A stretch of DNA of 64,000 nt, taken from NCBI GenBank assembly GCA_030512335.1, contig JAULSU010000007.1, forward strand, positions 310,001 to 374,000, given 5' to 3'. Origin of the DNA: Immersiella caudata. Taxonomy: Eukaryota; Ascomycota; Sordariomycetes; Sordariales; Lasiosphaeriaceae. Below are positions 10,684-20,429 of the stretch, piece after piece (position 1 is the first letter of the stretch; each line of letters starts with the position of its first letter). The translations under genes and the position numbers were made by a program. A model generated the notes under the pieces. The model had not been told where the DNA came from. It did not search any database and saw nothing but the letters and a program-made list of their open reading frames with translations.

Positions 10684-12275
10684 ATGCCTCAGGTCATGCA
10701 TCTACCTTCTGAGCTTCTGGTGAGACATGTTCCCACCTGTGCTTCCATTGATCGGGGTCAAATTTGAACTGGCCAGACTGTTTTGGCGAGCTCAAAGATC
10801 CCAAGCGTCCCGTCAGTGACCTTGCACACCTCTGCCGTACATCCATCCCGACGCTTCCGCGATGTCGCTCGCCCTTATTTTTATCACTGCATCAAATTAT
10901 CTCCCAGCGGAACGTTGAGAAATCTGCACCCTCTCTTCGGCCTCATCAAGGCGCTCATGACAAAGCAGGCATCTACCTGTCTCCTACCTCTAGGTATACA
11001 CGCGCCATCTAACGTGGAATAGTTTCAAGGCCCCGCAACCAGTCCGTGTCATTGAGTTCGACTTCCTTCGTTGGGATGGGGTGCTTGTGCGGCGTGAAAG
11101 CAAGCTCTCTAGCACCATCAAGGATACGATGGCGGCTATTGCAGGTCACGAGCTATTTTTCAACACCGATCCCGAGTGGGCCCATGACATGAGGTGTAAC
11201 TTGAATGACGCCCTTCTTTGGGCAATGCTCACGTATATAGGATTCATCCAAGAACTGCGGCTCAGGCACATGCCCGAGACTATTCTGATACCTCCAACCT
11301 TCCTCTATCGGTCGGCGGGTGACATCAAAGGGGTCCTCCTCGCGATGCGCAAGCTACACGTCGACGATCCACGCCGATGGTAGAATGCCTGATATGTTTC
11401 CTCTCCTGGCCTCGTTTTAACAAAATGTCACATCGTTGTCGTTTGCTCGCATTCGATCGATTGGCGGGACTACGAGCGTGGGAAAATCACTTACGAAACG
11501 TCGCCGAGTTGACAATCGACTCGTGTTTGTTCGACAAGTCCTACCTTGCCAGGCTGATCGGACACTGCACTTTTCTAAAGGCTTTCCGCATGTACGAGAA
11601 CCCCGAGGATCCAGACCTCTCCGAGCAACGCCCACCGTCTCACGATACACCTTGGTCGCGGTCTTGTGACTCGAGTATCATTGCCTCGCTCACATGCCAC
11701 AAAAACACACTGCGAAGCCTTTGCTTATACCGAGAGGCCAGATCCCGCCACCAGGTGTCCGACCCGGAGTCAGAATCGAGCGGCGTTGATTTGTGGGACT
11801 TTGAAAACTCGAGAACCTCTGCATACGGCTGGATGGCCTCCGGTGTTGCGAGCGCGATCGCGTCGAAAAGATCCACTTAGCTACCAATCAGAACCTCAAG
11901 TCTCTCGACCCTTCGGATGCTCGATGCCAAGACGAGTTTTTTTGGCCGGTATCCTACCTCGGTCAATCAAGAAGCTCTATTTGGTTGATGAGATAATTAC
12001 CCAGGCCAGCGTGGCGGTTGTTAGCGCAAATCTCTGGAGGCTTGACACGGCACTGAAGAGGGGAGACTTTCCCAATCTGGAGGAGATTGCCATCTCCAAT
12101 TGTTTAATTATGGATCAATGCTCCCGCAACGCCAGCCATGGTCCGTCGAGGAACAAGGCCATGTCCCGCTGCCGCTGGGCGACTGGGGAAGCTCGGGAGA
12201 ATGTGGACGGAGCGAGGAGGTCCAAGATTGGTTGATACCCCCTCGTTGGATACTATCTTCGACTATTGGTGTTGA
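10684..12275 (+). pseudogene. Decayed tandem copy of the F-box/LRR gene
   Basis: Starting at MPQVMHLPSELL (10684), the segments match the upstream F-box protein in order but in changing frames. Matches include RPYFYHCIKLSP with KPYLYHCIKWSP, MRKLHVDDP with LRKLHIDAA, AELTIDSC with VELTLDSC, TLRSLCLY in both, IKKLYLVDE with IRKIYLVDE, SVAVVSANLW with GVAIVSANLW, FPNLEEIAI with FPNLEEVSI, and GGPRLVDTP with GGPKLIDTP. In-frame stops occur after RGQI in the F-box (about 10760) and at 11383, and at least four frame changes are needed to follow the homology. No normal introns explain them. The changes look like ordinary drift and indels rather than massive C-to-T repeat-induced mutation. Confidence 0.8.
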
Positions 12276-12555
12276 GGATTATTGAGGGATAGCAGTAGAA
12301 GAAAAGGGTGGTCTCCATGGTACTTGACCCACCTGTCAGGTCAGACTTACTTGTCAGACCTCCGCACCAAACGCGGAGAAACAGCCGAATGGGTGCCATA
12401 CCGAAACAAGCCACCCCGAAGATCGGGGGCTAAACCCAGAGGGGAAGGTCCGGAAAAGGGTAAAAAAAAGACTCCCACCACACAACCTCACCCGCCAACA
12501 CGACCCAAACCATCCATCCCAATACCAAACAGCCAGCTTCAAGTCGGTGACGGAC

Positions 12556-13209
12556 ATGACAACCACAAACAGGGAGCCCATCACCCTCGAACCCATCCAT
12601 CTACACAACAAGGCCGACTTCACCGAGCTCCAGCGCCAGCGCATCCTATGCGGCTGGAACCACTCGAGCTCAGCTCTCGAAGCATGGCGCGCCGCCAACG
12701 ATGCCCACACCCAAGCCATGTTCTGGATCGTCCCAGCCTCTTCTTCAACTCTCCCCGCCCCGCAGCGCTACGCGGGTCACATCGCCATGTCCCGAATCAC
12801 CTACGACAACGACAACGGCATCGACGGTGTCCTCCCCGACCTGAAAGCCATGAACCTCTCAACGCTCTTCATCCTCCCGCAGCACCGCGGCAAAGGCCTC
12901 GCTTCAACAGCTGTACGCGCCATAGAAGACACGGCAAAGATTGAGCCGTACGGATGGCCCGAGTGCAGAGCGATGACGCTCAATACGCTTGCGAGACGGT
13001 ACGTCGAGGAGGATGAGTGGAGGGCGGTGGCAGAGATTCCGCATCGGTTGTTAGGGACGGAGTTGCCACAGAAGGGAACGAGCAATGAGGATTGGTATGG
13101 GAGGATGGGGTATGTGAAGTGGAAGGAGGTGGAGTTGTATCCGGCGAGGAATGAGGATGGGAGTGAGTTTAAGTTTGCGGCGGCGTTTATGTGGAAGAGG
13201 TTGGGATGA
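12556..13209 (+). CDS. GNAT-family N-acetyltransferase
   Basis: A single exon of 217 residues. The first ATG is at 12556; the longer frame would need a GTG. The acetyl-CoA-binding motif A is clear: LFILPQHRGKGLASTAV (Q-x2-G-x-G/A) around residues 97-115, followed by the helix that ends at AIED. The C-terminal half has YGRMGYVKWKEVEL, the motif B tyrosine/glycine turn, and ends in FAAAFMWKRLG. The substrate is unknown: family members acetylate small amines, antibiotics or protein N-termini. The gene stands alone, with the small secreted-protein gene convergent on its right. Confidence 0.85.
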   Translation: MTTTNREPITLEPIHLHNKADFTELQRQRILCGWNHSSSALEAWRAANDAHTQAMFWIVPASSSTLPAPQRYAGHIAMSRITYDNDNGIDGVLPDLKAMNLSTLFILPQHRGKGLASTAVRAIEDTAKIEPYGWPECRAMTLNTLARRYVEEDEWRAVAEIPHRLLGTELPQKGTSNEDWYGRMGYVKWKEVELYPARNEDGSEFKFAAAFMWKRLG

Positions 13210-13455
13210 TTGGATGTGACTTGTGTGTTGAGGTTTAATTAATTAGGTGCCTAACTAGTGAGTGGTGTTATGTTGGAGTTGAAAACTGGAGGAGTTTGAA
13301 CAGACATTGTTTGAGTTGGCAAAGCTGGCAAGTGCAAGGAGATGGGCGAATGAGGTAGCTGGGGATGATAGTTTGTTGTTCACACCAGAATAGTCTATTT
13401 ATCTTGTCAACTACAACGCATTCTACTATTCCTTGTGTCACGGCGATCCTCCCAT

Positions 13456-13957
13456 CTACCACCCAAGAAAACTCCCAACAACATCAAGTGGCTCCGTCGT
13501 CGCACATTTGTAGTAATCATCCGGGCACTCAATCAGCTGCTCCCCAATTCCCGTCACTTGTCCCGCCCTGAATTAATGATGTCAGCTTCATGTCCCTTTT
13601 CCTTTTCCTTCTCATCACAGCACGACATGAATGTGGTACTTACTTCCCCTCACAAGTAAACGGCACCGTCACATTAAACCAGACATGATCGCCATTCCGC
13701 TCCTGCAAATGGATATACAAATCCTTATCCCCGGGCGTTCCCCGAATCTCACAAAGCGTCGAAAACTCCAACCGACACGAAATGTCCTCTGTGGTCTTGG
13801 TGATGGAGTTGGTTATGGTGAAATTAGCCTGGGCCGGGTTCCGAAATGAGAGGTCAACGGAGGAGATAGTCCACGAGGGGAGGGCGCAGGGTGCTGACTG
13901 GGCGGTAATTAGGGGGAGGAAGCTAGTTAGGACTATGAGGAGGGATTTGAGGGCCAT
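13456..13957 (-). CDS. Small secreted protein, possibly Alt a 1-like beta-barrel
   Basis: Exons 13957..13644 and 13567..13456 (intron 13568..13643, GTAAGT..ATTCAG, phase 2) give 141 residues. Residues 1-19 are a signal peptide (MALKSLLIVLTSFLPLITA). The mature chain has six cysteines, strand-like segments such as WTISSVDLSF, ANFTITNSITK and HVWFNVTVPFTCEGK, and a second-exon end IGEQLIECPDDYYKC. If unspliced, translation stops right after CEGK, four nucleotides past the donor. Size and strand pattern recall secreted AA1-like proteins, but this fold call is weak. Convergent with the GNAT gene. Confidence 0.75.
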
Positions 13958-14630
13958 TTTGGAGGGTAGCAAGGGGGTGGGAAGGCGATGAAGCTCAGGA
14001 TTAATGTGTGGTAATGAAGGAATGTAAAAAAAAAAAAAAAAAAACCTTCTAGAAGATTTAGGAACGAGCTGAGGTGTCCTTCCCGGAATTTTGTACAGAC
14101 GCAGGTACGGACCCAAGAAGCACATGTAGGTAAAATTCCGGAACTACCCCGCCCGGCCGCGCCTTGGTTGCGGACGAGATACGAACGCCGTGTTATCAGC
14201 CAGTTTACCCGTGCGGCTGGCAATATGATGGGAGAGCCAAGAGTGATCTATGCGGTGGGTCCCGGCAATTTTTCTTCGGTGCGTTTTAGCCTCACTTTAC
14301 CGCTCGATATCAGCGTGAAGAGGGCTGCTACCTTGGGGTCTTGGAAGGCTTGGAGAAAGGTAAGCACGCCATAGGTGATGATTAAGACTACCTAAAGGTA
14401 GATGAGAATGCTACGGGTGTTCATACTCTATCTAGGACGTGTGTATGCAGAGACATTCAAGACTCTTGGCAGTTATGACAGTCACGTGACTCCTTCCCCC
14501 TTTTGCCGATGCTGCCTCCCGGTCTGAGGCAGAAACTGTGGCCGCGCTTGGAAGAGTTGCCGCTGAGGATCCAGCGAAGAGGAATAGAACATGTATGAAC
14601 ATAACTCCTAGGAAGTAGTATCAACTCTCC
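13958..14630. other. Intergenic with A19 homopolymer
   Basis: Promoter side of the small secreted-protein gene. It contains an A19 run at 14026-14044, 69 nt before the minus-strand start, the kind of poly(dT/dA) tract that excludes nucleosomes. No gene seen in the remainder. Confidence 0.5.
14026..14044. repeat. A19 homopolymer in promoter
   Basis: Nineteen consecutive A on the plus strand, directly upstream of the minus-strand gene starting at 13957. Exact length is unreliable in any assembly. Confidence 0.9.
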
Positions 14631-15557
14631 TCAGTTTCCTGCAAGTACCACTGCAGACGCCCTCATGCTTTTGATTGCCCGCTCGACGCTCGGCGCAACC
14701 TCTATGCTGACAGTTGACCGCAGTCCCTCAAGCCTCCTCTTCCAGAAGCCCCAACGCTCGAGATTGAACCCTGGATGCCCCGAAAAGTGAATCCCCACTC
14801 GAGTGGACTTGCGCAAGTCTTCGTCGAGATGGTCCAGCAGGCACAGCTTGAGCAGGACGGGGCCAGCATGGATAAGCCATTCGCTGGCGACAGCCACCCT
14901 GTTATCTATGGCCTCAGCCGGGGAACAATCTCCTTTCGCCTGGGCCAGGTCGTCCTCGAGGCCTTTGCGTAGCTGCCAGATTGGAAAGTTCTGCCAAACG
15001 ATAACCCCGCTTCCGAACGGACGAGCGACAAAGGAATTTAAATTTAGCCACTGGCCGAGGGTGTAGTTGTCATCATCGTCCGGGTGCCATTCGAATGTAG
15101 GATCTTGTTCGACATCAATACGATGTTCAACCAAGAAGAATGAAGAGTAAAGACACGCACCTATCCATTTGTCTCTGATGATATTTCCCAGATTAGGGAG
15201 GTCTTTCCACACCGGTGACCCCCCTCCTAGCACTTGAAGAGTCTTGGCCATGATTGTTTGGCTTCGGCTATCTTGATGGGGAACCCGCGTGGCAATATCA
15301 AGGAGGGCATGCCAAACCTCTTCGAAATGTCCTAGCAGCTCTCTGCTGGGCTTCTCCTCGGTTTCGGCAGATATCTCTGGAGGAACAAGAGCGCACAACT
15401 CTGAGGCAGCGCGCTCTGCCTCCCCATCCAAAGTCGCCAAAGGTTCCTCGGAAAGGACTGCGAAGACGGATTGAAAGATTTTGACCAATTTCTCTTGGGG
15501 CTCTGAAAAGCCCGCTTCATCAACGAGGAGACTCAGCCTAGTGTTCAGCTCGGCCAT
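14631..15557 (-). CDS. DUF3632-like protein of unknown function
   Basis: The open frame from ATG 15557 gives 308 residues: MAELNTRLSLLVDEAGFSEP, an all-helical first half, a WKDLPNLGNIIRDKWI segment and LGQWLNLNSFVARPF. This order (helical bundle, D-x-W, W-L-x-L-N-S-F-x-A) is what I recall for DUF3632, a fungal family without known function. A 57-nt in-frame intron at 15104..15160 (donor GTGCGT, acceptor AAG) is probable. Removing it would join DKWI to DPTFEWHPDD and give 289 residues. No signal peptide or membrane segment. Isolated on its strand. Confidence 0.7.
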   Translation of the reverse strand: MAELNTRLSLLVDEAGFSEPQEKLVKIFQSVFAVLSEEPLATLDGEAERAASELCALVPPEISAETEEKPSRELLGHFEEVWHALLDIATRVPHQDSRSQTIMAKTLQVLGGGSPVWKDLPNLGNIIRDKWIGACLYSSFFLVEHRIDVEQDPTFEWHPDDDDNYTLGQWLNLNSFVARPFGSGVIVWQNFPIWQLRKGLEDDLAQAKGDCSPAEAIDNRVAVASEWLIHAGPVLLKLCLLDHLDEDLRKSTRVGIHFSGHPGFNLERWGFWKRRLEGLRSTVSIEVAPSVERAIKSMRASAVVLAGN

Positions 15558-16274
15558 TTTAGCGGGGGAAAAAAAAGGAAGAGATGAAGGAATAGAACTG
15601 GTGGGGTGGAAATTTTACGATAGAATTCTAAGCGTGTCACGGTGCTGTTGAATGAGATCCGGCTTGTGGATTGGTGTTCTGCTAAAGTTGGTCTGGGTGC
15701 GTGGAGAAGATATGTCGGTACAGCACGTGGCAAAGTTCCCCGCTTTTGCCGCCCCGAAACGCGGCGAAGCGCAACGACCACCGTTGGGACGAGGCTGAAT
15801 GCGGCGGTTGCGAGCAGGGCTCTTTCGGCACACCCAAGGCGCATGTTTTTTCCCAGTCGTCCGGCCAGCTCCGTCAAGGGTTGAAGTGTGAGAGACGGTG
15901 GTGGCCACTTTCCGGACCGGTCCTGAGCGGAGGGTCGCGGCCCAGCTGATGCTGAGAATGGGCTAGTCGACAGCGGTTCTCGGCGTGTCGAGCCGCATCG
16001 AACGGATCAACACGCCAGACCCCAGGCATTTCTTCTGGGTCGTCCGAGTGGTGCTCAGCATGCAAAGCACTTCCATCGTCGTTACTGCGCCGATCCCCAT
16101 GCTTGCCTCGCTCCTTTCGCTTCTACTCGTTGCCCCCGTCAAGTCCATGATACAGGCGACGTACCTGTTGAAATCGCCGACCGCCTGCGATTCGGAACGG
16201 CTCCGCCAAGCGGTGGGAAACTCATCTCAACCCTGTGTGGGGTCAACACGCAACTTTGCCCCCGGTACCTGGAG
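15558..16274. other. Intergenic, no gene seen
   Basis: GC-rich sequence with overlapping spurious ORFs on both strands and no domain or splice support. It holds the promoter of the DUF3632-like gene. Confidence 0.5.
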
Positions 16275-16478
16275 CTAGCACGGGCTGCTGACGTTGTGCG
16301 GGCTTGTCGGTCTGAGGTCCTTGCGCGACTGAACTGGCTTGAATGCGAACTTATTGTCCGGCTCAACGCGCTCCTCCTCGGCGCGAGCGCCATCTGATTC
16401 GCACCAGAACTCGTATCTACCAGAGGAAGTGATCTCGGCGGTCAGCTGGGCAGCGGAGGCGTATGGGGTGGAGCTCAT
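16275..16478 (-). CDS. Small conserved-looking protein, unknown
   Basis: A 67-residue frame from ATG 16478 (MSSTPYASAAQLTAEI) with strong C/G third-position bias. This bias is not shared by the overlapping ORF in another frame. The sequence reads SSGRYEFWCESDGARAEEER and then VEPDNKFAFKPVQSRKDLRP, which is hydrophilic and mildly acidic with no signal peptide. A good intron lies in the 5' leader (16486..16552: GTAAGT, branch GCTGACG, CCCAG), which supports a transcribed gene. It cannot extend the coding frame, because the short ORF before it is in another phase. No family recognised. Confidence 0.55.
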   Translation of the reverse strand: MSSTPYASAAQLTAEITSSGRYEFWCESDGARAEEERVEPDNKFAFKPVQSRKDLRPTSPHNVSSPC

Positions 16479-16552
16479 GGTGGGGCTGGGGATGGAGCAT
16501 CGTCAGCTTCCAGTTTGCTGTGAGACTCCAGTCAAGGGAATTAACAACTTAC

Positions 16553-17587
16553 GCCCACCCATATTGCGAATAACAAGGCCCATCCATCCCCAACATTGCG
16601 ATAACTATGCCAACGATCTGATGTAGGCTCTTAGGTGACGTGTATTGTATCCGTAAAGCGGGTTTCAGCGCTGCTCATCGCTCAATGGAACCCAGGCCAA
16701 TTGCCTATGCTTGAATTGAGTCGGGGGAATGGCCGAGGAACTAGATGCCCGTCATGATGGAGCGAATTCGAGGCTTGGATGGATTAATCAACGGCCGTGT
16801 GAAGGCTCGAGGTCGGGTTAGAGTGCTGTGGGTTTGGGGTTTGGGGTGGTGACGCGAAGGGGCCTGGTGGTTGGTGCGGGGTGGTCCCGAAGTCTCCCCA
16901 ACGCGGGCTTGCCGGTTTCCAGGGCCTAGTATTGTCTGGGATCGATGGGTTTGTTCGAGGAAGCTAGGGTAGAAGGACGGTATCGCGCGTCGTGGTTTAT
17001 GCGGGGTTGTGTGCTCGGCGCACGTCTACTTGCCGGCTCGCCAGTCGTTGGATTTCCGATATCACTTTCGCGAATAGCTTTGCTTGGAGAGACAGACTTG
17101 GAGAAGATTGAATGTCGAGGACGGTGTGTGAGGATCGGGGGTAGAAGGCCGCGGGGTTAGGTCGCGGTTCGGCTGAGATTCGATGGCATCGCAGCACGAC
17201 CGCGCATTGGTGCCTTCAGCTTGCCACAGAAAAGTGCGGGGTATTCAAGAACACGCCCAATCGCCCACGCGTCCGACATCTTCTCCTTTGCAACCCCACC
17301 TCTAGCATTGCCCATCCAGCTACCAACAATTCCCAATTCCCACCACCGCGATTACCATCCCGAAATGATCAAAGAATCCCCTGAAGGACGACCGGCAGAT
17401 CACAAGGGGCGAGCTGACCGATACGAGAACGAGCGGACGTCTTCACGATTGCGGACTTGACGGGCGTCACCATGGAGAAGAGAGAAACACAGCCACCAGC
17501 AACCGCCGCCGCCGCAAGCAGCACCATCCTTCCAACTCGACATGGCCACGATCGACGGCATCGAACACATCTCGGCGCGGACAATAG
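16553..17587. other. Intergenic / unresolved 5' region
   Basis: About 1 kb between two divergent genes. It must contain the first exon of the membrane-protein gene that becomes open at 17588. Candidates are the ATG at 17472 with a GC-AG intron ending at 17587, and the ATG near 17364 with a donor near 17438. Neither is convincing. Confidence 0.4.
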
Positions 17588-18134
17588 TATCAAACAGGAC
17601 GAAGTAACACGAGGGAGCAGGCGTGCAAAGAAGAAAGGCGTCGTACCCTTGTCTTGCACACTCTGGCGGCGGCGAGCTTTGCGGTAGTCGGACTCTGGGA
17701 TCTGGGGCTACGAGCAGCCTCTGGCGACCCAGGCCCGTGGGATCTTCATCTGCAGAGACTCTTGGAGGATCTGGTAAGTGCCCGAAGGAATTTCAATCAC
17801 GATAGTGACACACACTAACACTTCCTAGCTCTCACCGGACACACGCCAACAGTTGGTGGCGCTGCACTCATCGCCTATCCCCCTTATCAGCGGACTTGCT
17901 GTTAGTGTCGCATCACTAGCAGCACATCATTATTTCACACTGGGAGAGGAGGAATGGCAGAACCCGATTGTAGGATTAGCCATGTCAGTTGGGATTGTCA
18001 TCGGAAGGACGTTTCAAGTCAAAGAGACAACTACGCTGTTGCGAATCTGCCCGTGGTTCGCCATAGCCGGGTTTCTCGCAAGCGCACTCTATCACGCCGG
18101 GGATACAAGAGTGCGAAGATCGGGGTTGAAGTGA
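17588..18134 (+). CDS. Small multi-pass membrane protein, first exon unresolved
   Basis: Exons 17588..17773 and 17829..18134 (intron 17774..17828: GTAAGT, CACTAAC, CTAG, phase 0) read continuously and end in RRSGLK at TGA 18132. The reading shows a basic cytosolic start (CKEERRRTL) and a first TM (LVLHTLAAASFAVVGLWDLG). There is an amphipathic loop, a second TM beginning IPLISGLAVSVASLAAHHYF, a third around IVGLAMSVGIVIG and a weak fourth. The frame is closed by TAG at 17585-17587 with no ATG after it, so an upstream exon must exist. A GC-AG intron (donor near 17514) or a GT donor at 17438 would fit phase, but both are weak. Function unknown. Confidence 0.6.
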
Positions 18135-18337
18135 AACAGGAAGAACGTGGTGGTAGACTTGGGGTCGTGAAGGACCGGGGATGTGTGGCTGAGGCTTGTC
18201 CATAGCCCGGCAAACGGGGAACGGCACGTCCATGAGCTTTCTCCCCTGACCAAGCCGGCATGGGGCACAGTTACAGGAGTGATCGATCACTTGGTAGGAG
18301 TGCTGTCCTAATCTGATTGACCTAACTCGTATTGGTA

Positions 18338-20011
18338 TCAACAAAACCCAGCTTCCCTCTCCCTCTCCCACTCCTCCTTCTTGCGCATGCCTTCCGGTAA
18401 CAGCATCGGTCTGATCTTCCCCAAAACAAACTTCCCGACCTCCGACGGTGCCATATCAAAGCTTCCAGGTTCGCTCCGGTCGAGGAAGACCGTCGGCAGA
18501 TGACACCCGAGTCTGACATGGAATGAAGCTCCAGGCCTCATCTCCAATGACCGGAATACCTCTCCCAACTCCTTCATCCGCTCTCGTGCCGTATCCGCAA
18601 AGTTGTAACAGCGCCGCTGGTCCTCGGGGTGGCGGAAACCAGGCGGCACCGCTTTTGACATGACAGAGAGAACCACCGTGAAGGACCTCAGTCTACTCGC
18701 CTCCTCGCCAGCGGCAACAGATTTCGGAAAGAAGAAGTCGCAAACCAGCTTGACCAGCCCGGTATCAGTGTCGCTAAAGTCCCCGCAGCAGCTAACGTGC
18801 AACACCACGCTCCGGACCAGCCAGAGGGCCTCGGGTCGGGTGCGGGCTAGAACGGCAAATGCTGCCGGCTCACGAATCTCCAGGGTGGAATTCGCCCATA
18901 GCACGGAGCCCAGTTCTGCGGTGAACTGTTTGCTGACTCGGGATAATTGGTGGACAGCGCGGTAGTCATCGCGCGTGCGGTAGTCGCATGTACATCTGTC
19001 AGCCGGATCGTTAGGGGTTCCAGTGAAGCTTTCGAGTTCGCCGGACGGCGGTGCAGCCGGAGTTTCGAGATCGGGGTCAGGGTACGGTCCGTCGGGGCTT
19101 TCATAGGAAAACCAGTTGGCGTCCGGATCATGGCAGCGCACATCACAAAAGGGGTCGGGATGCATGACGCGGCCAATGGTCACGTTGACCGCGTGACGGT
19201 GCTTGGTGTCGAAATGGTCTGCTTCAGACTGGATTTCTGAATCCCAACAGTCATCCGAGTCGGCCATCGAACAGTTCGAGCTCTCTGACTCATCGTCCGT
19301 CCCTTCCATGAGTTCCCAACGCGACCGATTACGGAGGTTATCCACCCAAGTCGGCTGGCGAGCCTGTCGTAGAAAGTTGTCGGTGCCCAGCCATCCTAGC
19401 GAAGGTCGAAAGTTGGGGTCAATGTCCATAATGTCGCGGTTGTCGGGGTCATCAGCCTCCTCAGCGGCGGTAGCATGCGACTGGCGTTGGAGTTTATCAT
19501 AAGCAGTCGACTTCTTGTACGTGTCTAGCACGTCGATGTAGTGAAACGTGGCGTCCGAGGTTCCCCGATCGTCCACGGTCCGGTTTTCGGCCGGCCCCGG
19601 TACGTGCAGGTCGTAGTCGACTTCGAACCAGCCAGGCGAGTACTCAGTGTCCTCCACGACGAAACGAATTCCATCGGCGACGGCGTTCTCGTGGAGGTGC
19701 AGATGCCGGCCAGGGAAGAGCCGGGCGAGAAGGAAGCGATAGATCCTGCGGCGAATTTCCAACGGGAGTCGCAGGAACGGGAAGGTTTTTGGGCCCTTGA
19801 CGACATTGCTACGTTCGCTAGAAGAACTGTGTGTGGTCAGTACTTGACTTTTGTAATTGGGAGTGTGGTTGGTGGCTTGCATGCAGGTATCGTCGACCCT
19901 CCATGGCAGCGACCTCACGTTGAGTGACGTGTCGTGGGGGAAGAAGTCAAAGGATCCAAAGCCTTGCGTATAGTCGACAGTATGCACCGTATCAATGTCG
20001 CTGGTAGCCAT
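18338..20011 (-). CDS. F-box-like (DUF7730/2EXR type) protein
   Basis: A single open frame of 557 residues from ATG 20011. The segment FPFLRLPLEIRRRIYRFLL (about residues 78-96) is the F..LP.EIR..IY motif of the fungal 2EXR/DUF7730 F-box-like families. A long acidic, low-complexity middle follows (DDESESSNCSMADSDDCWDS). Next comes the usual AVHQLSRVSKQFTAEL segment and a C-terminal block with LVRSVVLHVSCCGDF. An in-frame intron between about 19918 and 19819 (GTGAGG..CTAG) is possible and would remove a Cys/Ser-rich insertion before the motif. Role in ubiquitination is inferred from the family. Confidence 0.75.
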   Translation of the reverse strand: MATSDIDTVHTVDYTQGFGSFDFFPHDTSLNVRSLPWRVDDTCMQATNHTPNYKSQVLTTHSSSSERSNVVKGPKTFPFLRLPLEIRRRIYRFLLARLFPGRHLHLHENAVADGIRFVVEDTEYSPGWFEVDYDLHVPGPAENRTVDDRGTSDATFHYIDVLDTYKKSTAYDKLQRQSHATAAEEADDPDNRDIMDIDPNFRPSLGWLGTDNFLRQARQPTWVDNLRNRSRWELMEGTDDESESSNCSMADSDDCWDSEIQSEADHFDTKHRHAVNVTIGRVMHPDPFCDVRCHDPDANWFSYESPDGPYPDPDLETPAAPPSGELESFTGTPNDPADRCTCDYRTRDDYRAVHQLSRVSKQFTAELGSVLWANSTLEIREPAAFAVLARTRPEALWLVRSVVLHVSCCGDFSDTDTGLVKLVCDFFFPKSVAAGEEASRLRSFTVVLSVMSKAVPPGFRHPEDQRRCYNFADTARERMKELGEVFRSLEMRPGASFHVRLGCHLPTVFLDRSEPGSFDMAPSEVGKFVLGKIRPMLLPEGMRKKEEWEREREAGFC

Positions 20012-20429
20012 GATTGTTTGTCTGTACCGAAACGGAATATCGTAGTAGGAGCAAATATCTGAAGAAGATTGGTGTTTTCGAGAAGAAGAGAGAAAACATT
20101 TGTCGCAGAGTGGTGGTTAAAATGACAAGCGTAGACCGGGATGGAATATCTGTAAGCTCCGTGCCTGCCTAGAACCGTGGCCTGTCAGACGGCACATCGA
20201 GCAGCGGAGGTGAGCACTTTTGCGCAAACTGCTACCCCAGCGAGTTGAGTGCCTGAGGTCAAGCCTGCGCGCCTGCTGCTGGATGCCGCCAGGCTGCAAT
20301 CCGGATACGGATGGCCGCAGGAGGCTAGACGCACCCCACTGCCTTGTCATAAATACTGATCACAGCGAGCGACAAATCAATTCTGATGGCACATGCGGGC
20401 CATTACTATCAGCTTTGTTATACAATAAG
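20012..20429. other. Intergenic, no gene seen
   Basis: Contains the promoter of the F-box-like gene and the 3' flank of the zinc-finger gene, both on the minus strand. Confidence 0.5.
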
